From an archaeon (GTDB taxonomy: Archaea > Thermoproteota > Nitrososphaeria > Nitrososphaerales > Gagatemarchaeaceae): DNA of 64,000 nt. Under the pieces are notes generated by a model that was not told the origin of the DNA, did not search any database, and saw only the letters and a program-made list of their open reading frames with translations. This document shows positions 56,289 to 64,000 of this stretch, one piece after another. How positions within the stretch are numbered: position 1 is the stretch's first letter; the number at the start of each line of letters is the position of its first letter. Position numbers and translations under genes: made by a program. Location of the stretch: NCBI GenBank assembly GCA_021827865.1, contig JAKAUC010000009.1:248001-312000 (forward strand), written 5' to 3'.

Positions 56289-58595
56289 TTAAGGTGTAGA
56301 GACCCTGTACGCCTTCCAGCCCGCGGGGCCGACGGCGGCTTCGAAGCCCATCGAGGTGGAGACCCTGACCGTCCCCAGCTTGGTCCAGGAGCCGGCGGCC
56401 GGGTCGAACTCCTCGAGGTTCGTGCTGAGCCGCCTCGCCAGCTCCGCCGCCCTCGGCGGGAAGGCGACGTTCAGCCTGACGGGCCCGGGGGACGAGTTCC
56501 CCAGGCAGACCACCTGCCCCGGCGTGTGGAATGAGATTCCGCGGACCGAGCGGACCCCCGTGTCGACCCGCTCCCAGCCGGCGAAGCGCGCGCTCCCCCT
56601 CGACTCGAGCTTCGTCCCGCTGTAGAACAGCCGCGCCCTGCCTCCCCCCCTCCCGACGAAGGCGGCCGAGTCCCCTCCGGCCCAGAAGCCCGCGGCGAGG
56701 ACCCATTCGAAGTTAGACGAGGCGGCCGGGGCGATGGACCCCCTCTCCGCCCCCTGGGGGAGCCCCAGCTCCCCCTCGAGGAGGCACTGGAGGAACCTGG
56801 CGGCGGCCACGGGGTCGGGGCCGTCGCCGTGGGCTTCCCTGGCTTCGACGTCGACCCAGGACGGGAAGAAGCCGGGAGGAGCTCCTAGCCTGAGGGAGTC
56901 GTCGGCGACCACCCTGGCGGCCTTGGCCAGAGCGAGCCCCCCGACCCCGGCCAGCCCCGTCCTGTAGCAGAGGAGGGCGTAGGCGAGGGCGGCCCTGGTC
57001 CAGACGCCGCCGAGCTGGCCGTCGCCGTAGGAGCCGTTGAAGTACATCAGGTTCGAGGTCGGGACGGACCGGGGTCCGTAGGGGGTGTCGAAGTCCCTTT
57101 CGAGGAGCCTGTGGGCCGCGGCCTGCTCTGCCGAGGCCATGAACGGGTGGCGGAACGCCGCCACGGCCATGTCAGCTGTCTCGTCGGTGCGCAGGCGGCC
57201 GGCGGAGTCGCGGCAGAGGGAGAGGAACCCCCTTTCGTCGAGCAGCTTCTTCCTCACCCGCTCGGATATCAGCTTCGAGCGCTCGAGGAACCTCCCGGCG
57301 TCGTCGTGCCTCGACATGGCCCGGGCCACGAGCGAGGCGCCTTCGAGCCCCCCGGCGACGGCCAGCGAGACCTCGGGGATCTCGTGGGTGGGGTATCCCC
57401 TCCCCAGGCGCCTCCGCCACCCCTGGGGGAGGGCCGGGTCGGTGGCGACCGTGGCGTCCTTCGACGACGCCATGAGGAACGCCCCGAGCTTCTTGACGAA
57501 GGGGTAGGACGCCCTGGACGCTTTCTTGTCCTGGCCGAGCAGCAGGGCGGACGACGCGGCCTGGAGGAGGACGGCGGTCTCGAGGATCCCCGGCCGGGAC
57601 CTGTCGAGGGAGTGCGGGAGGGCCCCGTCCCTGCGCGCCAGGGTCCTGGCCTCCGACTGGACCGCCGAGGCGAGCTTCGGCTCGAAGTAGATGAGCGCCT
57701 TCAGGGACTCGAGCCTGTCGAGGAGGTCGTCGGCGTAGGGCGCGGACCTGACCGCCTCCAGGGCCCAGGCCGCCGCCTCGGCGACCGACGGGTCGGAGCA
57801 GGCGAGCTCGGGGGACGGGGGAGGGGGACGGCCTCCGGCGGTGCGGAGCCGGCCGAACTCGGCCAGGGCCTCCTCGAGCTTCCCCGGGGTGTAGATCGAC
57901 GCGAAGGCGATGTCCCTGGACTCTCCGGGGGGGAGGTCGAGCTCGTGGGCCGAGATGGTGAGCACCTGGCCGGACATCCCGGCGGTCCCTTCGGGGACCT
58001 CGCCGGTGGCGACGGCTTCGAGGGCGCGTGGCTTGCTGGTCGTCAGGTGGTATCTCGACGGCGGCGGGGACGCGCCCACCACCCGGGAGGCAGGCGGGTC
58101 GGACACCTCGTCCATGGCGACGTGGCTCTCCCTGTTGAAGGCGTTGACGCCGAGGGAGCCCCAGCGGGCGTGGGTCTCGAAGTGCGCTCCCGCCACGTCG
58201 GTGACCTCGAGGACCCTGAGTCTCAGCTGGGAGCGGCCCGCGTTCCTCAGGGCTATCCGCCTGACGAACCCCGGAGACGCGCCGGGGAAGAACTCGATGG
58301 ACTGGGCCACTTCGACGTCGAAGACCCTCCCCAGGAGCCTCGCCTCCTCCGGGGCCAGCTTCACCAGCCAGTCGGGCCTCTGCCCCGGGACCACTATCCC
58401 AGCCTGGACCTTGTAGAACCACACCTGCTCGAGGCCGAAGAGCGCCCTCTTCTCCCGCTGCGACTCGAGGGACCTGACAGCCCCGTCGGGGTCCACCTGC
58501 AGCCTGCACCCCCCGGAGTAGAGGGACAGGGGGCGCTTCAGGGCGGAGGACCTGAAGCCGTCGGACCTGGAGACAGACTCGGCTGCGGCGGCCAC
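56289..58595 (-). CDS. Glycoside-hydrolase-like protein (six-hairpin/(alpha/alpha)6 glycosidase)
   Basis: N-terminal beta-sandwich-like region then alpha-helical region; DPALPQGWRRRLGRGYPTHEIPEVSLAVAGGLEGASLVARAMS. Confidence 0.5.
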   Translation of the reverse strand: MAAAAESVSRSDGFRSSALKRPLSLYSGGCRLQVDPDGAVRSLESQREKRALFGLEQVWFYKVQAGIVVPGQRPDWLVKLAPEEARLLGRVFDVEVAQSIEFFPGASPGFVRRIALRNAGRSQLRLRVLEVTDVAGAHFETHARWGSLGVNAFNRESHVAMDEVSDPPASRVVGASPPPSRYHLTTSKPRALEAVATGEVPEGTAGMSGQVLTISAHELDLPPGESRDIAFASIYTPGKLEEALAEFGRLRTAGGRPPPPSPELACSDPSVAEAAAWALEAVRSAPYADDLLDRLESLKALIYFEPKLASAVQSEARTLARRDGALPHSLDRSRPGILETAVLLQAASSALLLGQDKKASRASYPFVKKLGAFLMASSKDATVATDPALPQGWRRRLGRGYPTHEIPEVSLAVAGGLEGASLVARAMSRHDDAGRFLERSKLISERVRKKLLDERGFLSLCRDSAGRLRTDETADMAVAAFRHPFMASAEQAAAHRLLERDFDTPYGPRSVPTSNLMYFNGSYGDGQLGGVWTRAALAYALLCYRTGLAGVGGLALAKAARVVADDSLRLGAPPGFFPSWVDVEAREAHGDGPDPVAAARFLQCLLEGELGLPQGAERGSIAPAASSNFEWVLAAGFWAGGDSAAFVGRGGGRARLFYSGTKLESRGSARFAGWERVDTGVRSVRGISFHTPGQVVCLGNSSPGPVRLNVAFPPRAAELARRLSTNLEEFDPAAGSWTKLGTVRVSTSMGFEAAVGPAGWKAYRVSTP

Positions 58596-58634
58596 GCCGG
58601 AGAGTGGGCGCGTGGCGGATAATATGTGGAGGAT

Positions 58635-60056
58635 TTACTGTATTTGAGCTGGAGGAGACCTTCCGTTAACTTTCTTCCACCTGGTCCCCCCCGGGGTGTC
58701 CTCGACCACCACCCCCGCGTCCAGGAGCCTCGCGCGCAGCCTGTCGGACTCCACGAAGTCCTTCCTCTTCCTGGCTTCCTCCCTCTCCCTCACCAGGCCC
58801 GCGAGCTCCGGCTCCAGCTCCTCCTCCCCGAAGTCGATTATGCCGAGGACCGAGTCCGCCCTAGCCAGGGCGTCCAGGGCGGCCCTCGCCCCCTGCCCCC
58901 CCATCTCCCCCGAGTCGATCATGGCGTTCGCGTCCTTGGTGAACGTCAGCGCGGCTGCCAGGGCCCGTGGGGTGTTCAGGTCGTCGTCCATGGCTGACTC
59001 GAACTCGGAGAGGAAGGCGCCGACGGCTCCCGGGACCCGAGGCGTCCCTCCCTTGACCCCCCTCAGCCTGGCCACCAGCTCCTGCAGGCGCCCCCTCTGC
59101 GACTTCGCCTGGGAGAGCGCGGCCGAGGTCAGGTCCATCTGGTCCCTGTACCTCGCGGAGACCAGGAAGGCGCGTATGGTCAGGGGGTCCCAACCCTGCT
59201 CCTTCAGGTCCCTCAGGGTGACGAAGTTCCCCCTGGACTTGTGCATCTCCTCGCCGCGTACGTTGAGGAACTCGGAGTGGAGCCAGTAGTTGACGAACTT
59301 CCTCCCCGTGGCAGCCTCCGACTGGGCTATCTCGTTCTCGTGGTGAGGGAACTTCAGGTCCATCCCCCCTGTGTGGATGTCGAAGGTCTCGCCGAGGTAC
59401 TTCATCGACATCGCGGAGCACTCGACGCTCCACCCGGGGCGCCCCTTGCCCAGGTCGGTCTCCCAGAAGACGTCGCCGTCGTCTGGGTCCCAGGCCTTCC
59501 AGAGGGCGAAGTCGGCGGCCTCCCTCTTCTCCTCGTAGTGGTCGCTGGCGACCCGCCCCGCCGGCCTCAGGGCGTCCAGCTTGACCCCGGAGAGGGCCCC
59601 GTAGGCCTTGAACTTCGAGACGTCGAAGTAGAGGGACCCGTCGGGCGCCGTGTACGCGTACCCCTTCTCCACCAGCTTGTGCATGAGCCCGAGCATCTCC
59701 TCAAGGTGCGCCGTCGCCCTCGGGAGGACGTCTATCCCCTCGATGTTCAGGGACGCCAGGTCTTCGAGGAAGGCCCCCGCGTAGAAGTCGGTGAGCTCCT
59801 TCAGGGACCTGCCCGTCTGCCTGATCCCCTTGATTATCTTGTCCTCCACGTCCGTGATGTTCATCACCGACGTGACCCTGTACCCCTTGAACTTCAGGTG
59901 ACGCCTCAGCACGTCGTAGAAGACGAAGGTCCGGAAGTTCCCTATGTGGGCGTAGTTCCACACGGTGGGGCCGCAGTTGTAGACCCTGACCTCCCCCTCC
60001 CTGATCGGCTTGAACTCCTGCAGCTCCCGGCCGAGGCTGTTGAAGAGCTTGAGCAA
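58635..60056 (-). CDS. cysS: Cysteinyl-tRNA synthetase
   Basis: VYNCGPTVWNYAHIGNFRTFVFYDVL, GWSVECSAMSMKYLGETFDIHTGGMDLKFPHHENEIAQSEA, KSRGNFVTL. Confidence 0.95.
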   Translation of the reverse strand: MLKLFNSLGRELQEFKPIREGEVRVYNCGPTVWNYAHIGNFRTFVFYDVLRRHLKFKGYRVTSVMNITDVEDKIIKGIRQTGRSLKELTDFYAGAFLEDLASLNIEGIDVLPRATAHLEEMLGLMHKLVEKGYAYTAPDGSLYFDVSKFKAYGALSGVKLDALRPAGRVASDHYEEKREAADFALWKAWDPDDGDVFWETDLGKGRPGWSVECSAMSMKYLGETFDIHTGGMDLKFPHHENEIAQSEAATGRKFVNYWLHSEFLNVRGEEMHKSRGNFVTLRDLKEQGWDPLTIRAFLVSARYRDQMDLTSAALSQAKSQRGRLQELVARLRGVKGGTPRVPGAVGAFLSEFESAMDDDLNTPRALAAALTFTKDANAMIDSGEMGGQGARAALDALARADSVLGIIDFGEEELEPELAGLVREREEARKRKDFVESDRLRARLLDAGVVVEDTPGGTRWKKVNGRSPPAQIQ

Positions 60057-60282
60057 GGTCCCGGGGGCTTCGGCCCGTTCTGATAAAAGGGGAGTGGGTG
60101 CGGGAGAGCGGCAAGGCTGGGGCCGAGGCCCGGGTCCGACCGCCGAACCTGCAGGACGCGTCCAATCTGGGTCCCTGGAGCGGCCATCTGGAGGCGCCGC
60201 GATGGTTTCTGTCCATCAGGGCAAGAGCCGGCGAACAGGGACGGCAGAGACGCGGCCACGGAAAGTGCGGACTGCGCCATCC

Positions 60283-61890
60283 TCAGCTGACGCAGGCAGG
60301 CTCGGCCGGCCACCCCTGGGCCCCTGTCAGGTAGGACACGTAGGAGCCGAAGACGAACTCCGTGGAGTTGGTGAGCCCCGCCCCCCAGGACATCGCGGAG
60401 AAGCCGCTGACCCTGATGTAAGTCTGGCCGTAGAGCTGGGTGGAGCAGACGCTCATGGCGTTCGGGAAGAGGTCGAAGTTCCCCTGGGTCAGCTCCCCGT
60501 TCAGGAGGGTCTGGTTGATGGAGGGGATGTTGTAGATGACCTGGCCTCCGCCGATCATCCCGACCTTATGCGCGGTTAAGGAAAGGTTCCCGTAGGTGGT
60601 GAGGTTGAGCACAGGCGGCATGGCGTAGGAGGGGATGGGAGGTGGTGGTGAAGGCAACGAGGACACGTCGAGGCTCGCCGCCCCAGAGGAGACCGCGTCG
60701 GTTGTGTCCCCCGAATAGGTCCCCGTCACCGTGTCAGATCCCACCGGGGCTTTGGTGGAAGCACAATTCCCAGCGCCTCCCGAGAGCGTCGCCGTGCACA
60801 GGGCCGTGGACCCTACGGTGAAGGCCACGGTCCCGGTCGCGGTGCTGGGGGAGACCGTGGCGGAGTAGGTGACGGACGTCCCATTGCTGACGGAGGTCGG
60901 GGACACGAAGACGGATGTAGTGGTCTCGGCGACGTAGGCGGCAAGGAAGGTCACAGCGGCCGACACCGTGGGCGTCCCGGTGCATCCGGTGATGCAGACG
61001 TAGGTCGCGACCGAGCCCGTCACCGGAGTGTCCAAGGAGTAGGTGAGAGAGCCCCCGAGACTGGGGACTGCTATGCTTCCCCCTGTGCCTGTGTGGTCGG
61101 TCGCGCCGAAGGGCCAGGTCACCGTGACCCCCCAAGTCACGCCGGTGGTGGGGATGCCGCTCTGGTCGAAGGTGACGGTATAGCAGGCGATGGCGTTGAG
61201 GGAGTTGCCCGAAAATGCCGGGGATGATGGCGTGACGCCGCAGTAGTCGTTGATGGTGCCGCCGTTGTATAAGCCGAGGTCGATGGCACCGCCGCTGGCG
61301 GTGCTGTCCATCGCCCCGTCGTTGTTGATGGTGCCGGTGTTGTAGATGCCGGTGCCGGCGATGAGGCCAGAGACGGCGCCGGTCATCGTCCCGTCGTTGT
61401 TGATGGCGCCGCCGTTGTTGCGGATCCCGATGCCGTTGACGCCGATGCCGTCCATCGTCCCGTGGTTGTTGATGGTGGCGGCGTTGAGGATGCCGTCGGT
61501 GCCGGCGGTGCCGCTTATCGTCCCGTAGTTGTTGATGATGCCGCTGTTGGAGATGCCGATGTAGTTGTTGGTGGCAGTGACATCAACCCCGGCACCCACA
61601 TCTAAGGTGGTTCCTGACGGGATGGTGGCCTCAGGCATGGTGCAGGTCGAGCCGCTCCAGGTCCCCCCGAGGGAGCCGGGGCACACCGTCGAACCGTCGG
61701 ACGTGGTGATCGAGATAACGTTCGCAGCGTGGGCCGCCGGGGTGAGCAGCACCAGGGGCGCAGCGGCTGCGCCGACGAGGAGGAGAAGGATGACCGCCAT
61801 AGAAGGTACGACGCACCGCTCCGTGCGCACGGGCAGGGCGCGCGTTCCCGAGGAGATAAGCCTTCCCGAACCTGTTCGGGAACCGCGCAC
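60283..61890 (-). CDS. Secreted repeat-rich adhesin-like protein with Ig-like domain
   Basis: Signal peptide (MAVILLLLVGAAAAPLVLLTPAAHA); repeats IINNYGTISG/TINNHGTMDG/AINNDGTMTG/TINNDGAMDS; Ig-like SVFVSPTSVSNGTSVTYSATVSPSTATGTVAFTVGS. Confidence 0.7.
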   Translation of the reverse strand: MRGSRTGSGRLISSGTRALPVRTERCVVPSMAVILLLLVGAAAAPLVLLTPAAHAANVISITTSDGSTVCPGSLGGTWSGSTCTMPEATIPSGTTLDVGAGVDVTATNNYIGISNSGIINNYGTISGTAGTDGILNAATINNHGTMDGIGVNGIGIRNNGGAINNDGTMTGAVSGLIAGTGIYNTGTINNDGAMDSTASGGAIDLGLYNGGTINDYCGVTPSSPAFSGNSLNAIACYTVTFDQSGIPTTGVTWGVTVTWPFGATDHTGTGGSIAVPSLGGSLTYSLDTPVTGSVATYVCITGCTGTPTVSAAVTFLAAYVAETTTSVFVSPTSVSNGTSVTYSATVSPSTATGTVAFTVGSTALCTATLSGGAGNCASTKAPVGSDTVTGTYSGDTTDAVSSGAASLDVSSLPSPPPPIPSYAMPPVLNLTTYGNLSLTAHKVGMIGGGQVIYNIPSINQTLLNGELTQGNFDLFPNAMSVCSTQLYGQTYIRVSGFSAMSWGAGLTNSTEFVFGSYVSYLTGAQGWPAEPACVS

Positions 61891-62018
61891 CGTCGAACCC
61901 TAACGCGGCGTCGACGCGTGGCGAAGCTCGAGCCTGGAGGGAGTCGGCTGGTGCGGGAGAGCCTGTGGAGAGAGTCGGCGCTCGGGTCGGCGAAATAAAA
62001 GGAACGGGAGATTGGAAT

Positions 62019-62222
62019 CTACTTCAGCTTACCAATCCTGAAGATGGCCTTGCCGCACGAGGCGCAGATGCCCTTGATCGCGGGGCGGCCGTTCTTCAGT
62101 TTGATTTGCTTGGGATTCTTGATCTCCCGATTTTTCTTCTTCTCGTACACGCAGTATCCGGTTACCACTGCGATTTGCCTCGGCAGCCAATCCGAGCAGT
62201 TTGCTATATAAACCTGAGCCAA
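62019..62222 (-). CDS. Small zinc-ribbon protein (DUF5679-like); true start probably internal
   Basis: VTGYCVYEKKKNREIKNPKQIKLKNGRPAIKGICASCGKAIFRIGK. Confidence 0.75.
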   Translation of the reverse strand: MAQVYIANCSDWLPRQIAVVTGYCVYEKKKNREIKNPKQIKLKNGRPAIKGICASCGKAIFRIGKLK

Positions 62223-62546
62223 CGGGGCTCAAATTGAGGTTTTTTCGGTTCTGGGGCGGTTTTGGGGGCGAATTGGGATTCTAACGCCTAGGTACCGAAG
62301 CAGAAGAGTTCCAGAATCTTCGAGATTCGGCGGCTTCGGGCATCTCCTACCGTCTCGCATTTCTGATTTCGACAATCGCGGCGCGGCCCGTGGGAGCGAG
62401 TCGCCTGGCGCAGCCTTGGCCGCGGGCCGATTTACAACCAAGGAACCATATTCTTGGCTCGCAGCTCTGGAGGAGCAAGATTCCACACCCTACGATTCGA
62501 TTATAGGGCGACGGGGGCCGGGGGCGTCCCGCGATTGATCCGCTCC

Positions 62547-63716
62547 ATGCAGAGCCGGCGTGCCCTCGGGTCGCTGGTCGTCGCCCGGGCCATCTACGCG
62601 ATCAACTGGGTCAACGTCGGCGCGATCTTCTACCTGATGGGGCCGGACCTCAGGGCGGGGGTGACGGGGCTCGGGCTCGTCACCGCGACGTTCTACCTTG
62701 GCCTCGGGCTGCTGCAGGTCCCGGGCGGGTTGCTCGCAGCCAGGTGGGGACCAAAGAGGGTCGTGGTGGTCGGGATATTCCTCTCCTCGTCCGCGGTCCT
62801 CGCCACGTCCGTCGCCGCGGGCGTCGTCGAAGTCGCTGTCCTCAGGTTCGTCGTCGGGTCGGGGATGGCCTTCGTGTTCGCACCTTCTGTCATCATAATC
62901 GCGGGGCTGCTCCGCGGAGGCAAGTCCGGGATGGGGGTCGGGGTGATGAACTCCGCCTTCGATATCGGGGGAATCGCAGGCATATTCGGCTGGGTGGTCC
63001 TCGCGACGGTGACCGGCTGGAGGCCGAGCCTGCTGCTGGCTGGGGTCATGGGGTTGGCGACCGGGGTCCTCGTGGCTCTCTTCGTCCCCGGGGCGGCCGT
63101 GGGGAAGGTCCCCAGGGTGGACAGGAAGGCGCTCCGAGCTGTGATCCGCGACAGGCAGCTGATCCTCCTTGGGCTGGGGACGGTGGGGTTCGGGGTGGCG
63201 GCCACGGACATCGCCGGGTTCATGACCCTCTACGGTGTGAAGTCGCTCTCCGCTTCAGGGGCCCTCGCCAGCGGGGTGACGTCCCTGGTCTACGTCGTCC
63301 CCATCTTCACTTCGCTCTGGGGAGGGCGCGCCTTCGACGTCCTCTCGAAGCACAGGATGGTGATGGTCGCGTCCCTGGCGGGGAGCGCCGCCGCCCTCGC
63401 CCTGGCCGCCTACCCGTCGGTGCCGGCCGCAGCCGTCTGCTCGGGGCTGGGGGGCCTGGTGTCCGGGATCGGCTACACCTTCGCCTTCGCGGGGGCGAGG
63501 GAGCTCAACAGGGCGGGGAAGGAGTACGAGAGCCTGGCGGTGGCCTGGGTCAACAGCCTGTCCCTGACCGGGTCGTTCTTCCCCCCGATATTCTTCTCCT
63601 ACCTGGTCGACGGGTACGGCTACCAGGCGGGATGGCTCTGGAGCGGGGCGCTCACCCTGGTGTTCGTGGTGCCTGTCCTGCTCATGGTGGAGAGCTGGCG
63701 GCCTAGAGCGGCGTAG
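62547..63716 (+). CDS. MFS transporter
   Basis: 12-TM-like; GLGLLQVPGGLLAARWGPKRVVVVG, LRFVVGSGMAFVFAPS. Confidence 0.87.
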   Translation: MQSRRALGSLVVARAIYAINWVNVGAIFYLMGPDLRAGVTGLGLVTATFYLGLGLLQVPGGLLAARWGPKRVVVVGIFLSSSAVLATSVAAGVVEVAVLRFVVGSGMAFVFAPSVIIIAGLLRGGKSGMGVGVMNSAFDIGGIAGIFGWVVLATVTGWRPSLLLAGVMGLATGVLVALFVPGAAVGKVPRVDRKALRAVIRDRQLILLGLGTVGFGVAATDIAGFMTLYGVKSLSASGALASGVTSLVYVVPIFTSLWGGRAFDVLSKHRMVMVASLAGSAAALALAAYPSVPAAAVCSGLGGLVSGIGYTFAFAGARELNRAGKEYESLAVAWVNSLSLTGSFFPPIFFSYLVDGYGYQAGWLWSGALTLVFVVPVLLMVESWRPRAA

Positions 63717-64000
63717 CGATTATCTCGTCGCCCTTGTTCACGCTCACTTCGAGCCCCGCCAGGCCTATCTCCTTGATCTCCGGGACGGGTATCCCCAGCT
63801 CCTCTATCTTCGACCTGTGGCGTGATATGGCCTTCAGCCAGGCGTCGGACCTGTCCTCCACTTTGGGGACGCCCAGCCCGGACCTGGCGGCCAGCTCCTC
63901 GAGCTTCTGGTCGTACTCGAAGAAGTCCTCGGGGAGCTTCCAGAAGTCGCTCATCGGCTTGAAGAGCAGCGGGGAGAGGTAGATGAAGCCGTGCTTGAGC
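63703..64000 (-). CDS. Unknown protein, 5' part beyond window
   Basis: Frame remains open to the window edge upstream of MSDFWKLPEDFFEY (LKHGFIYLSPLLFKPMSDFW). Confidence 0.55.
   Translation of the reverse strand, partial: LKHGFIYLSPLLFKPMSDFWKLPEDFFEYDQKLEELAARSGLGVPKVEDRSDAWLKAISRHRSKIEELGIPVPEIKEIGLAGLEVSVNKGDEIIATPL

Noticed and set aside
60070-60285. Possible RNase P or SRP RNA between cysS and the repeat-rich secreted protein
   Set aside because: Short fragments looked suggestive (e.g. GGAAAGTGCGGAC) but the conserved core elements of neither RNA could be found by eye.
1-64000. CRISPR array or cas genes
   Set aside because: No regularly spaced identical repeats or Cas motifs were seen; the tRNA-like repeats are irregularly spaced by kilobases.

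Overview
The window is a high-GC archaeal chromosome segment. ESCRT-III/CdvB genes with CdvC, an actin-family protein, Alba, TRAM, eL38, eL40, a presenilin homologue and TgtA suggest a Thaumarchaeota/TACK-type archaeon (inference). Most of the window is dense single-copy core and metabolic genes: aspS, ileS, cysS, sucCD, tgtA, beta-CASP nucleases, RNase HI and a tRNA-Val(CAC). An accessory island at about 2.2-11.4 kb carries a DUF4143 ATPase, a HExxH protein, two PIN/antitoxin pairs, an HTH/nucleotidyltransferase pair, an AbiEi-like protein, a transposase remnant and dispersed repeats. Main highlights: (1) cdvC (Vps4-like ATPase) is split inside its Walker A motif by a 361-aa intein with a LAGLIDADG-like domain. 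(2) The Alba gene is interrupted by an in-frame TAG inside a 33-nt segment whose removal restores the conserved Alba length, and which can fold into a relaxed bulge-helix-bulge-like structure (candidate mRNA intron). (3) The TRAM-domain gene is out of frame with its only plausible ATG by one base. (4) An actin-family gene sits in the same neighbourhood as an ESCRT cluster. (5) The island contains tRNA-3'-end-like dispersed repeats and a perfect 24-bp palindrome at a toxin-antitoxin promoter. All calls come from reading sequence and motifs; no database search was run.
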